Positions 1 through 6,784 of a DNA stretch of 34,868 nt are shown here, piece by piece. The notes under the pieces were generated by a model. It ran no database searches. It was not told where the DNA came from and saw only the letters and a program-made list of their open reading frames with translations. The position numbers were made by a program, and so were the translations under genes. The stretch lies in the NCBI GenBank assembly GCA_964514305.1, contig CAZEQD010000020.1:1-34868 (forward strand), written 5' to 3'. This stretch comes from CAZEQD01 sp964514305 (lineage in GTDB: Bacteria; Acidobacteriota; Aminicenantia; Aminicenantales; Aminicenantaceae). The first letter of the stretch is position 1. Every line of letters begins with the position of its first letter.

Positions 1-585
1 ATGAAATTGACTCTTGTTGATGGGGCCGGCCAAATCCTTGATGAAAAAGGCACTAATTTCATCGTTTCTCCTCAAAGTCCAATTCCTCACCCTGTTATCT
101 TGACCAAGACCTTTCCTCTCACCAATAATTTCCTGTATTATTATTCGCTTGCCTATCAGTATGATAAAGCGAAGAAGTATGCTGAGGCTGAAAAAAATTA
201 CATAAGGGCTTTTGAACTTAATCCTAAATATCTGGAAGGTCTGGTTGAATATGCTAAATTTTTACTGAAGATTAATAAAGTTGATAGAGCTCTTTCCTTA
301 ATAGAAAACATAAAGAATAATGAGAAATTGAAATTTGATTATTATTTAATCAGAGGCGTGGCTCTGATGAAAAAAGGGAAGTATGGAAAAGCCATAGCCA
401 ATTTATTAGAAGGAAATAAAATCTACAACAGCGATACCCGCCTCCTTAATTCCCTAGGCTTTTGTTATTTTAAGAGCGGTCAAAAAAGCAAGGCTCTTGA
501 TGTATTGAAAGCTTCTCTACGTTTAAATCCGGAGCAGACTGAGATAAAAGACATAATAAAGAAGATAGAGAATAATCCTAATTGA
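1..585 (+). CDS. C-terminal part of a TPR-repeat protein (5'-truncated by window edge)
   Basis: The frame is open at the first base, so the true start probably lies outside the window. The first 40 or so residues look like the end of a beta-sandwich domain (LTLVDGAGQILDE, then a Pro-rich linker). Four tetratricopeptide-like helical pairs follow at about residues 41-75, 76-108, 110-142 and 143-178, with typical hallmarks such as YAEAEKNYIRAFELNP and GKYGKAIANLLEG. TPRs usually bind proteins. The arrangement of a beta domain followed by TPRs resembles C-termini of GWxTD-type proteins from Acidobacteria-like lineages, but the GWxTD part is not visible, so that link is inference. It converges with the secreted-protein gene that ends at 640. 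Confidence 0.75.
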   Translation: MKLTLVDGAGQILDEKGTNFIVSPQSPIPHPVILTKTFPLTNNFLYYYSLAYQYDKAKKYAEAEKNYIRAFELNPKYLEGLVEYAKFLLKINKVDRALSLIENIKNNEKLKFDYYLIRGVALMKKGKYGKAIANLLEGNKIYNSDTRLLNSLGFCYFKSGQKSKALDVLKASLRLNPEQTEIKDIIKKIENNPN

Positions 586-602
586 CCTTCCCAGGTAGAA
601 AC

Positions 603-624
603 CCTTTCTCAATAGGAAGAAAGG
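603..624. terminator. Possible bidirectional terminator between convergent genes
   Basis: CCTTTCT (603-609) can pair with AGAAAGG (618-624) around an 8-nt loop. On the plus strand the hairpin is followed by the T-rich stretch TATTTAACCCTTTCTTTAC. It sits in the 54-bp gap between two convergent stop codons. The stem is A/T-rich and the T run is interrupted, so this is a weak call. Confidence 0.35.
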
Positions 625-639
625 TATTTAACCCTTTCT

Positions 640-1737
640 TTACTTTACTTCAAAATTCACAGATTTTGTAACTGAACGATTGGATATCTTATCATTAATA
701 ATTATGTTAAGCGTATACTGGCCAGGTTCAATGTCTCGTTGTTCTTTACGTTCCTCCTCTCCTTTTTTAATGAGAACTGTCTTTTTCATGGGTAGAGGCT
801 GACTTACCAGAGGGGCATCATAGTGGGCCGTGGCATAGCGAATGACTTTTTCTTCCCCTTTATCAACTTCATAATTAACGTCAAGGCTGTATTTTCCCTC
901 TTGATCAGGTACTGAGCCAAGAATAAAAAAGAAAATATCTAAATTATCGCCAACATGGAAAGCTTTCTCAATATTGGGTTCTATTTGAAGGACAGAATAG
1001 GTAAAGAAATCTTTATGAACCTCAGCTTTTGTTTCAGCTTCAGGCATTCTTTTTATGCTTTTGACGAAGAAGACGGGTGTTGTTCCCAGTTCTTCGGTAT
1101 AAGAGAGGCCATTGGGTAGATTGAATTCGAAGTATTGAGTGCCGATTTTTTCTAAATCCAGAGAAGTAATGGCCATGGACAGGATGTAATTTCCAGGAGG
1201 AAGAGGATAAGCAGTCGAGTAAAGTTCTTCTTTATTGGGGTCATAGGAAGAACTATCCACCTGAAGATTAAGAGGGATATAAACTTCTTTCACCAATTCT
1301 TTGGGTGTGTTATCTTCCAGACGGTTAAATTGAAGAAAGACATGGCCGCTGGCTTGAAGGGTGGCGGGAGCCGCTTCTACTTCTTGAGCTTTCGTTTTTT
1401 CTTGTCCTTTTTCTTCTTTAGTAGCCTGAGGAGCTGTGCTCATGGGCATGAAGCCAAGGTCAGCATTTTTGACTTTAAAAAAGAAAATGCTGTGCATGTT
1501 TTCTCTAGCCGGAAGATAGAGATGCCATACGATAGAAAAGGGAATATCAAGTCTGACCTCTCTTGTTTTGAGTCCTTCATTTAAAACAGTTTTGACTTTA
1601 TCGGGAATAATAATGATATTAGATTCGGGAGCTTTCTTTTCTTGATCTTTTTTTTGGAAAGCAGGCAAAGAGGGTGCAAACAAGCAAAAAGAAAAGATAA
1701 GGATAACTGCCAAAGCCAATAAGTGTTTAAATTTCAT
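640..1737 (-). CDS. Secreted protein of unknown function
   Basis: I do not recognise a named family. The 365-residue product starts with a clear signal peptide (MKFKHLLALAVILIFSFCLF, ending near PSLPA-FQ). A mature region rich in beta-strand-like segments follows. A short charged, low-complexity linker lies near residues 104-125 (Lys/Glu/Gln). The C-terminal half has phrases typical of extracellular beta-sandwich repeats, such as LPPGNYILSM and EPGQYTLNIIIND. The start is well supported: GAGGAGG lies 5 nt upstream of the ATG on the minus strand. It appears to be transcribed alone, convergent with the TPR gene and separated from the mltG operon by an AT-rich gap. A surface or periplasmic role is inferred only from the signal peptide. 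Confidence 0.75.
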   Translation of the reverse strand: MKFKHLLALAVILIFSFCLFAPSLPAFQKKDQEKKAPESNIIIIPDKVKTVLNEGLKTREVRLDIPFSIVWHLYLPARENMHSIFFFKVKNADLGFMPMSTAPQATKEEKGQEKTKAQEVEAAPATLQASGHVFLQFNRLEDNTPKELVKEVYIPLNLQVDSSSYDPNKEELYSTAYPLPPGNYILSMAITSLDLEKIGTQYFEFNLPNGLSYTEELGTTPVFFVKSIKRMPEAETKAEVHKDFFTYSVLQIEPNIEKAFHVGDNLDIFFFILGSVPDQEGKYSLDVNYEVDKGEEKVIRYATAHYDAPLVSQPLPMKKTVLIKKGEEERKEQRDIEPGQYTLNIIINDKISNRSVTKSVNFEVK

Positions 1738-1910
1738 TTTTCCTCCTCATAAAGAACCATTATCAGGTCCAACTTTAATTTATTATAGCTAAAAATTATA
1801 TTTTTGATTAGGCTATATTTTAAATAAACAATTAATATACCAGAACCATATATTTTTTTCTAGACAAATTTTTAAGCCGAATATATCTCTTCGCCAATCA
1901 TTCCCCCTTC

Positions 1911-1943
1911 TGTAGGGCCCGCTGTCCTCAGCGGGCCGTTTAA
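1911..1943. repeat. Dispersed intergenic hairpin repeat, copy 1
   Basis: The unit is TGTAG followed by a perfect 8-bp stem GGCCCGCT / AGCGGGCC with loop GTCCTC, then GTTTAA. Related units occur at 5994-6027 and twice or more at 11580-11684. It lies in the otherwise AT-rich gap 1738-2025, where I see no gene. The T run after the stem is too weak for a convincing terminator on either strand. Confidence 0.8.
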
Positions 1944-2025
1944 TAGATAATAAATAGGAATAATCAAAAAATAATCAAAATAATTTGAGATAACAATTGA
2001 ATATGTGAAAGCCCGAGCCGTGTCA

Positions 2026-3027
2026 TTATTTCTGATATTTTCTAACTGCTTTCAGGTGTTCCTTCAGGGTCCGGCTGAAATAATGGCTGCCATCATTTTT
2101 AGAGACAAAATAGAGAAAACTCTGTGAGACGGGGTAGAGGGCAGCTTGAAGCGAGTCTAAGCCGGGATTGCAGATCGGGCTGGGCGGTAGCCCTGGGAAA
2201 AGATAGGTGTTGTAAGGCGAGTTTAATTTGAGATCTTTCCATCTCAGACGGCCAGTGAGGCGGCCTGCTTGTTTAAGGGCATAAATAATGGTCGGGTCAC
2301 AATCAAGCTTCATGCCTCGGCTGAGGCGATTGTGGAAAACAGCTGAAATTAGCTTTTTCTCTTCTCGAATAGAAGTCTCTTTTTCTATTAAAGAAGCTAA
2401 AGTGACAACCTGCCTGATTGTCATTCCCAACTGATGGGTTCTTGTTCTCATTTGAGGGTTGAAAGTTTTTTTAAATTGAGAGACCATAGCTTTGACGATT
2501 TGACTGGTTGTTATACCTTTGGGGAGGCGATATGTGTCAGGAAATAGATATCCTTCCAGATTAAAGGCCTCTTTATCCCAGGCTGCAATGGGTTGCGGAT
2601 TTGAAGCAGCTTCCATAAAATCTTTTTCAGTTACTAAATGATGAGATGCAAGATAACGGCCTATCTCTTTGAGGGTTAAACCTTCAGGAATTGTTACAGG
2701 ATGAAGATAGATTTTCCCTTGAATGATTATTTTTAAGACTTGCTTGGGGGAGAGAGGAAGGTGGAATTTGTATTCACCTGCTTTAAGGGTTTGGCTGGCA
2801 TAAAATATTTTATAGCCAAGAATAAAAGGCCATTTTTTTCTTATTATCTGATTTTCTTTTAGAGATTGAGCAATGTCAGAAACTTTTTCTCCTCTTTTTA
2901 TTTCCAGTAATATTTCTTGGGGACCATTCTTGGCTGGAAGGTAAAACTCAAGAGAGAACCAGAAGGCAAAAAGAACAATAACAGCTGTCAGCAGAGCCAG
3001 AATGATTTTGATAATTTTAAGGGGCAT
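2026..3027 (-). CDS. mltG: Endolytic murein transglycosylase (YceG/MltG family)
   Basis: MltG is an inner-membrane enzyme that cleaves nascent glycan strands and is thought to set their length. The 333-residue protein has one N-terminal membrane anchor (about residues 5-27). A LysM-like segment follows (EILLEIKRGEKVSDIAQSLK, 38-57), then the YceG catalytic domain. Family motifs are LEGYLFPDTY (158-167), ASLIEKET (211-218, Glu215 as the presumed catalytic acid), DPTIIYAL (244-251) and the SPYNTY...GLPPSPICNPG stretch (270-289). The length is normal. The start overlaps the 3' end of ruvX by 11 nt and has no Shine-Dalgarno sequence, so translational coupling is likely. The ddl-ruvX-mltG order links precursor synthesis with wall processing. 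Confidence 0.95.
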   Translation of the reverse strand: MPLKIIKIILALLTAVIVLFAFWFSLEFYLPAKNGPQEILLEIKRGEKVSDIAQSLKENQIIRKKWPFILGYKIFYASQTLKAGEYKFHLPLSPKQVLKIIIQGKIYLHPVTIPEGLTLKEIGRYLASHHLVTEKDFMEAASNPQPIAAWDKEAFNLEGYLFPDTYRLPKGITTSQIVKAMVSQFKKTFNPQMRTRTHQLGMTIRQVVTLASLIEKETSIREEKKLISAVFHNRLSRGMKLDCDPTIIYALKQAGRLTGRLRWKDLKLNSPYNTYLFPGLPPSPICNPGLDSLQAALYPVSQSFLYFVSKNDGSHYFSRTLKEHLKAVRKYQK

Positions 3028-3445
3028 CGATTTTTGAACGTTTAAATTCGAGGTAGTTAGCTAGGATGATAGTGGCCGAGATCTGGTCTTTTAATGATTT
3101 TTTTTTCTTATGTTTCATTTTTTGCTGGCCGAGTATTTTGTATGCTTGTTTAGTAGTCAAACGCTCGTCCCAGAAAATTATGGGGAGATTTAAAATGTTT
3201 TCTAACCAACGGGCAAAGTCCTTGGTTTTCTCTACTCTCGATCCTTGGCTGCCGTTCATCCTCAGAGGCAAACCGATGATTATTTCCTGAATATCATATT
3301 TAGCCACTAAGTCTTTAAAAAACCTCCTATCTTCCTTTTTGTTTTTTGGCTGATAACGGCCTAAACCTTGAGCTGTAAGCTGAAGTTTATCGCTTACAGC
3401 CAGGCCGATACTTTTATCACCAAAATCAAGTCCGAGAATTCTCAT
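3017..3445 (-). CDS. ruvX: YqgF/RuvX-family Holliday junction resolvase-like protein
   Basis: YqgF proteins have an RNase H-like fold. They are annotated as putative Holliday junction resolvases, and the E. coli member also acts in 16S rRNA 5'-end processing. The 142-residue product shows the family motifs in order: LGLDFGDKSIGLAVS (5-17, Asp7 as first acidic residue), IIIGLPLRMNG (55-65), DERLTT (93-98) and KDQISATIILANYL (119-132). The start codon overlaps the ddl stop as ATGA, and its end overlaps mltG by 11 nt, so the three genes form a coupled operon. In many bacteria yqgF lies next to mltG, which supports the assignment. Confidence 0.94.
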   Translation of the reverse strand: MRILGLDFGDKSIGLAVSDKLQLTAQGLGRYQPKNKKEDRRFFKDLVAKYDIQEIIIGLPLRMNGSQGSRVEKTKDFARWLENILNLPIIFWDERLTTKQAYKILGQQKMKHKKKKSLKDQISATIILANYLEFKRSKIDAP

Positions 3446-4512
3446 AGTTGAAATGTTTTCCTCAAATTTTTTTTCTTCTGGTGATAATCAAAACCCAATT
3501 CAATAAGACGGTCAAGCAGTCTGCTAAAAGAAAGGCCGCTTACCTCCCATAATTTAGGATACATACTGATTTCAGTGAAGCCGGGGATAGTATTTATTTC
3601 ATTAAGGATAATTCTCTCTGTTTTTTTCTCGATAAAAAAATCCACTCGAGCCATACCTGCACAATCAATGGCTCTATAAGCCTCGATAGAAATCTTTTGA
3701 ATTTTATCTACCATTGAGGAAGGTAGTTTGGCTGGGATAGCAAAAGAAGTCTTGCCTTCAACATACTTATCTTGATAATCGTAGAAATCTCTAAAGGGAA
3801 TGATCTCACCGGGAAGAGAAGCTTGAGGTTCATCGTTGCCTAAAACACTACATTCTATTTCTCTGCCGATGATTCCTTCTTCGATTAGAATTTTTCGGTC
3901 GTATCGGAAAGCTTCCTTAATGGCCGCTTCCATTTGGGTAGAAGAGTTTACTTTAGTGATCCCTACACTCGAGCCGAGCTTGGCTGGCTTGACAAAAAAG
4001 GGCAAGCTAAATTCTTTTTCGATTTTGGCGAGGATTGTCTTTGACTCTTTTTTCCAGTCTGAATCGTAAACAACCATATATTTAACCAGAGGCAGTTGCC
4101 TGGCCTGAAAAAGTACTTTAGCTATAGCTTTATCCATGCCTAAGGCGGAGGCTAAAACTCCGGCGCCCACATAGGGCACATCAGCCATTTCCAGGAAGCC
4201 TTGAATGGTTCCATCTTCCCCGTAAGGGCCATGAAGGATAGGGAAATAAATGTCCGCCTCCAAAGCTTGCTCGAGAGGATTTTTTGCCCAAGGCAGAAAT
4301 GAGGAAAACTGGCCTTTATTTAAGGTTGAAAGCGAATGCTGGGGAGATTTTACTTTTTTCCACAAACCCTGGCGATTTATATAGAGGCAAACTATTTTAT
4401 ATTTATCTTTATCGAGATTATTATAGATGGCGCAGGCTGAGGTGAGTGAGACTTCGTGTTCAGCCGAACGGCCGCCAAAAAGAATGGCTATTTTTATTTT
4501 TTTTCTTTTCAA
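3442..4512 (-). CDS. ddl: D-alanine--D-alanine ligase
   Basis: Ddl makes D-Ala-D-Ala for peptidoglycan using ATP in the cytoplasm. Positions are given from the TTG at 4512. They show the family core: ILFGGRSAEHEVSLTSA near the start, HGPYGEDGTIQG (about 94-105), VKPAKLGSSVG (174-184), the omega-loop YDYQDKY (244-250), and EINTIPGFT (305-313) with the metal-binding Glu and Asn. The Tyr in the omega loop fits D-Ala rather than D-lactate specificity. The frame is also open to a GTG at 4611, adding 33 residues with no family counterpart. Neither start has a Shine-Dalgarno sequence. I chose 4512 from homology; the exact start is unsure. The gene overlaps ruvX by 4 nt. Confidence 0.93.
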   Translation of the reverse strand: MKRKKIKIAILFGGRSAEHEVSLTSACAIYNNLDKDKYKIVCLYINRQGLWKKVKSPQHSLSTLNKGQFSSFLPWAKNPLEQALEADIYFPILHGPYGEDGTIQGFLEMADVPYVGAGVLASALGMDKAIAKVLFQARQLPLVKYMVVYDSDWKKESKTILAKIEKEFSLPFFVKPAKLGSSVGITKVNSSTQMEAAIKEAFRYDRKILIEEGIIGREIECSVLGNDEPQASLPGEIIPFRDFYDYQDKYVEGKTSFAIPAKLPSSMVDKIQKISIEAYRAIDCAGMARVDFFIEKKTERIILNEINTIPGFTEISMYPKLWEVSGLSFSRLLDRLIELGFDYHQKKKNLRKTFQL

Positions 4513-4705
4513 TTTTTCTGGCAGGATTATTTTAAAAGATTGGTAAACTCTTGTCCAATCAAGAATAAAAAAATAAGCATCTCCAAAACCATTGTAGCTA
4601 AGGCTAAACACTTGGAGAGATGTAATGATTCTTTATAAGTATTATCTTTAGCAATAATAGAAGTAAGAATATTCGATCAGATAAATTAAAGTAAACTTTC
4701 AAAAT

Positions 4706-4975
4706 TTAAAGAGAGTTTTTAAGGCTTTTGCTGGGATTAAATTTAACTCTCTTTTTGTTAGGAATGGATATTATTTCTCCTGTACGGGGGTCTCTACCTT
4801 GGCGAGCTTTTCTTTTTTTTACTTCAAAACTGCCGAAGCCAGAAAAAGTAACCCGTTCCCCCTTTTTCAAAGAGTCTTTAATTCCTTCTATCATTGACCT
4901 GAAAGCCTTTTCTGCCTGTAACCAGGTGATACCCGCTTCCCTTGACATTTTAGAGGTGATCTCTTTTTTATTCAC
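4706..4975 (-). CDS. HU/IHF-family DNA-binding protein
   Basis: This 89-residue protein is a full-length member of the HU/IHF histone-like family, small basic dimers that bend and compact DNA. Visible hallmarks are the helical dimerisation half, the KKGERVTFSGFGSFEVKKRKA segment, and the DNA-binding arm RDPRTGEIISIPNKKRVKFNPSK, which carries the intercalating Pro of the IPNK turn. HU and IHF cannot be separated with confidence by eye. It starts with GTG, with GGAGGT 5 nt upstream. It has its own promoter (TTGACA, 18-nt spacer, TAACAT) and may read on into ddl 194 nt downstream. Confidence 0.95.
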   Translation of the reverse strand: MNKKEITSKMSREAGITWLQAEKAFRSMIEGIKDSLKKGERVTFSGFGSFEVKKRKARQGRDPRTGEIISIPNKKRVKFNPSKSLKNSL

Positions 4976-4997
4976 AGTTAACCTCCTTGCTGTTTTT

Positions 4998-5027
4998 ATG
5001 TTATGAAAGAAGAAATATCGATGTCAA
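4998..5027 (-). promoter_or_regulatory. Sigma70-type promoter for the HU gene
   Basis: Reading on the minus strand, a perfect -35 TTGACA (5022-5027) and -10 TAACAT (4998-5003) are separated by 18 nt. The predicted start lies near 4991, giving a short leader that contains the GGAGGT ribosome-binding site. It is divergent from the promoter at 5066-5094. Confidence 0.6.
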
Positions 5028-5065
5028 GAAAAAGAAAATAAAGATTTTTTAAAAAAAGGTAGATA

Positions 5066-5094
5066 TTGACAGCAGGAAAAACGACTAATATAAT
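5066..5094 (+). promoter_or_regulatory. Perfect-consensus sigma70 promoter
   Basis: TTGACA (5066-5071) and TATAAT (5089-5094) are both perfect and separated by the ideal 17 nt. The predicted transcript starts near 5101 and leads into the GTG-started gene at 5141 with a leader of about 40 nt carrying GAGAGGTG. It implies strong, constitutive expression of that secreted protein. Confidence 0.88.
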
Positions 5095-5140
5095 AGCAGC
5101 AAAAATAGATGCCTAAATCCAGACAGCGAGAGGTGACCAA

Positions 5141-5953
5141 GTGAGAAATTATTTATCAGAGAGAAAAATAGTTAAAAAAATTTTTATGATTCTTATGATT
5201 GGCTCTTTTTTAAGTAATCTCCAGGCTAACTCCTTAGCCCCTCAAGAAAAGCAGGAAAATCAAATTAAGAAGGCAAAAATATTCCAGGAAATATATCCTA
5301 TTATTTCTGAATCCGACCTGTACTGCTCTTTCTTTATTTTAGAAAATGAAAATCTAGATTTTAGAATTGTGGCCGCTGAAAAGGAGTATGAAAAGCAACT
5401 TTTAACTGACGGTGATGTTGTCTATGTCAATAAAGGTCGGAATGATGGCTTAAAGAGAGATCAGGTATTTTTAGTCCTTGAAATTGGAACGAAAATCAAA
5501 GATTTTGGTCATCTAGCCTTTAAGCGGGGACGAGCAAGAATTCAGGATGTGAGTGAGACAATGGGCACGGCCAGAATTGAAAAATCCTGCGGCCAGGTTA
5601 TGATCGGAAATTTTTTAGTTCCTTTTGAAGAAAAAGAAGAACTGTTAGGGAAAGATCTTGGATATCAGGTCCCTCCTTTTGAAAGCCCTGGTGTCCAAGG
5701 CAGTATCATTTATTTACAAAGAGATTACAGGCAAATTGCCAATGGTCAGTGGGCTATTATTGATATTGGCCAAGAAGATGGACTTCAGGTTGGGCAGCAG
5801 TTGATAATTTATAGAATAGTTAAGGAAGGAGCGCCGTTCCAAATCATTGGCAATTTATTGGTTATTGATACCCAGAGACGGACGGCTACAGTTAAAATTT
5901 TATCATCCAAAGATGTGGTAATGATTGGCGACCACGTCCAGCTCAGAACTTAG
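5141..5953 (+). CDS. Secreted protein with two tandem FlgT-C-like domains
   Basis: The 270-residue product starts at a GTG preceded by GAGAGGTG at 5129-5136. A signal peptide (about residues 1-30, ending QANS-LA) is followed by two similar modules. Module A (about 90-162) has DGDVVYVNKGRNDGLKRDQV and ends in a GNFLVPF strand. Module B (about 201-269) has NGQWAIIDIGQEDGLQVGQQ and ends in IGDHVQLR. The pattern of G-D/Q-x-hydrophobic, then a G-x-x-DGL turn, then G-Q/D recalls the FlgT C-terminal or LysM-associated beta-barrel domains of exported proteins. The resemblance is by eye and no function is known. It is monocistronic behind a consensus promoter. Confidence 0.75.
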   Translation: MRNYLSERKIVKKIFMILMIGSFLSNLQANSLAPQEKQENQIKKAKIFQEIYPIISESDLYCSFFILENENLDFRIVAAEKEYEKQLLTDGDVVYVNKGRNDGLKRDQVFLVLEIGTKIKDFGHLAFKRGRARIQDVSETMGTARIEKSCGQVMIGNFLVPFEEKEELLGKDLGYQVPPFESPGVQGSIIYLQRDYRQIANGQWAIIDIGQEDGLQVGQQLIIYRIVKEGAPFQIIGNLLVIDTQRRTATVKILSSKDVVMIGDHVQLRT

Positions 5954-5993
5954 AGTGTGGTCAAATATCTCATTGGTCCCTATTTGATAATTC

Positions 5994-6027
5994 TGTAGGG
6001 TCTGCTCTTCCCCAGCGGGTCGTTTTA
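5994..6027. repeat. Dispersed intergenic hairpin repeat, copy 2
   Basis: The unit TGTAGGGTCTGCT...AGCGGGTCGTTTTA matches copies 1 and 3 but carries several substitutions. The stem GGTCTGCT / AGCGGGTC still pairs along all 8 positions, three of them as G-U wobbles, so the fold survives in RNA but not as a perfect DNA palindrome. It lies 40 nt past the end of the secreted-protein gene and is followed by TTTTA, so here it could act as a weak terminator. Confidence 0.7.
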
Positions 6028-6071
6028 GCTCCAAAAATCTCTCCCTTTTTTGGACTTCTGCCTACTTCCGG

Positions 6072-6086
6072 GAAATAAGGATGCTT
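6072..6086 (+). repeat. 15-bp direct repeat upstream of two promoters, copy 1
   Basis: GAAATAAGGATGCTT occurs here and, identically, at 6693-6707. Each copy begins 33-34 bp upstream of the -35 hexamer of a predicted promoter (6105 and 6727). It could be a shared regulator site or a duplicated end. Confidence 0.6.
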
Positions 6087-6104
6087 TCTTTAGTTTGATA
6101 TTAA

Positions 6105-6133
6105 TTGACAGATTAGTGCCATTTTGGTAGTTT
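6105..6133 (+). promoter_or_regulatory. Promoter of the tRNA-Gly / tRNA-Cys unit
   Basis: A perfect TTGACA (6105-6110) is followed after 17 nt by TAGTTT (6128-6133). The predicted start is near 6140, 14 nt before the mature 5' end of tRNA-Gly. The placement fits a tRNA promoter, although the -10 matches the consensus only partly. Confidence 0.6.
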
Positions 6134-6153
6134 AAATCAGAGGAAATTAGAGA

Positions 6154-6228
6154 GCGGGCGTAGTTCAGTGGTAGAACGTCTGCTTGCCAAGCAGAAGGTC
6201 GGCGGTTCAAATCCGCTCGTCCGCTCCA
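6154..6228 (+). tRNA. tRNA-Gly (GCC)
   Basis: A full cloverleaf can be drawn. The acceptor stem GCGGGCG / CGTCCGC has one G-U pair. The anticodon stem TCTGC / GCAGA closes a 7-nt loop with anticodon GCC at 6186-6188. The T-arm contains GGTTCAAATCC. Discriminator T is followed by an encoded CCA (6226-6228). It is 37 bp upstream of tRNA-Cys and probably co-transcribed with it. Confidence 0.97.
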
Positions 6229-6265
6229 TTTCTGTTTAAGTAAGAAATTTGACAAAGACAAAAAA

Positions 6266-6341
6266 GGCGCGGTACCCAAGTGGCTAAGGGAGAGGTCTGC
6301 AAAACCTCGATTCGTCGGTTCGAATCCGACCCGCGCCTCCA
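6266..6341 (+). tRNA. tRNA-Cys (GCA)
   Basis: The acceptor stem GGCGCGG / CCGCGCC is perfect. The anticodon stem GAGGT / ACCTC closes a loop with anticodon GCA at 6299-6301. The T-arm has GGTTCGAATCC. The discriminator is T, as expected for cysteine tRNAs, and CCA is encoded at 6339-6341. A short T run follows (GTTTTTTCC), which may help end transcription. Confidence 0.97.
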
Positions 6342-6390
6342 GTTTTTTCCCATATTAAGCTCAAAAAAAACATTTATGCTCAAGCCTCTC

Positions 6391-6660
6391 CTAATTAGCC
6401 TGGATTATTCATAAAATCTGCCGATCTTTTATTTATTCTCATTGATATCTTCTTTTTATCATGATTTTTGGTAAGCTCATTGAGATTACTTAGTTCTTTT
6501 AATTTTATTTTAATTATAATCGCCATCTTTTACCCTTGGGGCGAGCCGATCTTACTGCATCTGCTTCGTTACAGGACATTTGCGGTGGAGGACCACAGCT
6601 GCATCTCCTGTGCCTCACATCTGCAGCAACCTCGACTCGTGAATAATCCAGATTAGTTAG
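6391..6660. mobile_element. Inverted-repeat-flanked non-coding element (MITE-like or IS remnant)
   Basis: The gap 6342-6784 has no convincing gene. Within it, 21-bp ends at 6391-6411 and 6640-6660 are inverted copies matching at 18 of 21 positions, with a perfect 12-bp core CTGGATTATTCA. The interior changes from AT-rich (6412-6530) to much more G+C-rich (6535-6640), unlike the surroundings. The right part can fold (see separate entry). GCCGATCTT is directly repeated at 6420-6428 and 6545-6553. No transposase or obvious target-site duplication is visible, so this may be a non-autonomous element or a deleted insertion sequence. The family is not identified. Confidence 0.55.
6542..6634. ncRNA. 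Candidate structured RNA inside the inverted-repeat element
   Basis: On the plus strand four helices nest: CGAG (6542-6545) with CTCG (6631-6634), CTGCA (6555-6559) with TGCAG (6622-6626), ACAGGA (6571-6576) with TCCTGT (6606-6611), and a terminal hairpin GCGGTGG / CCACAGC (6582-6588 / 6593-6599) with one internal mismatch and loop AGGA. It matches no RNA family I know; SRP RNA and common riboswitches were considered. Which strand is transcribed is unknown, and the palindromic DNA may only reflect a mobile element. Confidence 0.3.
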
Positions 6661-6692
6661 ATTTTCCTGATTGATAAAAAATAATAAAGGCA

Positions 6693-6707
6693 GAAATAAG
6701 GATGCTT
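6693..6707 (+). repeat. 15-bp direct repeat upstream of two promoters, copy 2
   Basis: This copy of GAAATAAGGATGCTT is identical to 6072-6086. It begins 34 bp upstream of the -35 element of the promoter at 6727-6755. Confidence 0.6.
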
Positions 6708-6726
6708 CTCCCAAGAGGAAAAAAGT

Positions 6727-6755
6727 TTGACATTGGCCAATAAAAATTATATAGT
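6727..6755 (+). promoter_or_regulatory. Promoter of the Yip1-family gene
   Basis: TTGACA (6727-6732) and TATAGT (6750-6755) are separated by 17 nt. The predicted start near 6762 gives a 23-nt leader that contains AAAGGAGG (6771-6778). Confidence 0.82.
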
Positions 6756-6784
6756 TCCTAAAACTTCTCTAAAGGAGGATAAAA

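Noticed and set aside
1330..1584. 84-codon plus-strand frame inside the secreted-protein gene
   Set aside because: It is fully antisense to a gene with signal peptide and ribosome-binding site, and its Phe/Ser-rich product reflects the reversed Lys/Glu-rich coding strand.
4513..4611. N-terminal extension of Ddl from the GTG at 4611
   Set aside because: The 33 added residues have no counterpart in the family and no Shine-Dalgarno sequence supports the GTG; homology begins just after the TTG at 4512.
6249..6277. Second promoter between the two tRNAs
   Set aside because: TTGACA occurs at 6249-6254, but the position 17 nt downstream lies inside tRNA-Cys and reads GTACCC, not a -10 element.
6542..6634. 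Possible SRP (4.5S) RNA or known riboswitch
   Set aside because: The nested helices and a GAAGCAG-like string on the minus strand recalled SRP domain IV, but the GGUCCGGAAGGAAGCA-type conserved loop is absent, and no riboswitch core matches.
6514..6714. Open frame of 66 codons on the minus strand across the G+C-rich element
   Set aside because: It runs through the inverted repeat and the foldable core, has no ribosome-binding site, and its Cys/Arg/Pro-rich product looks like translated structured RNA or DNA palindromes.
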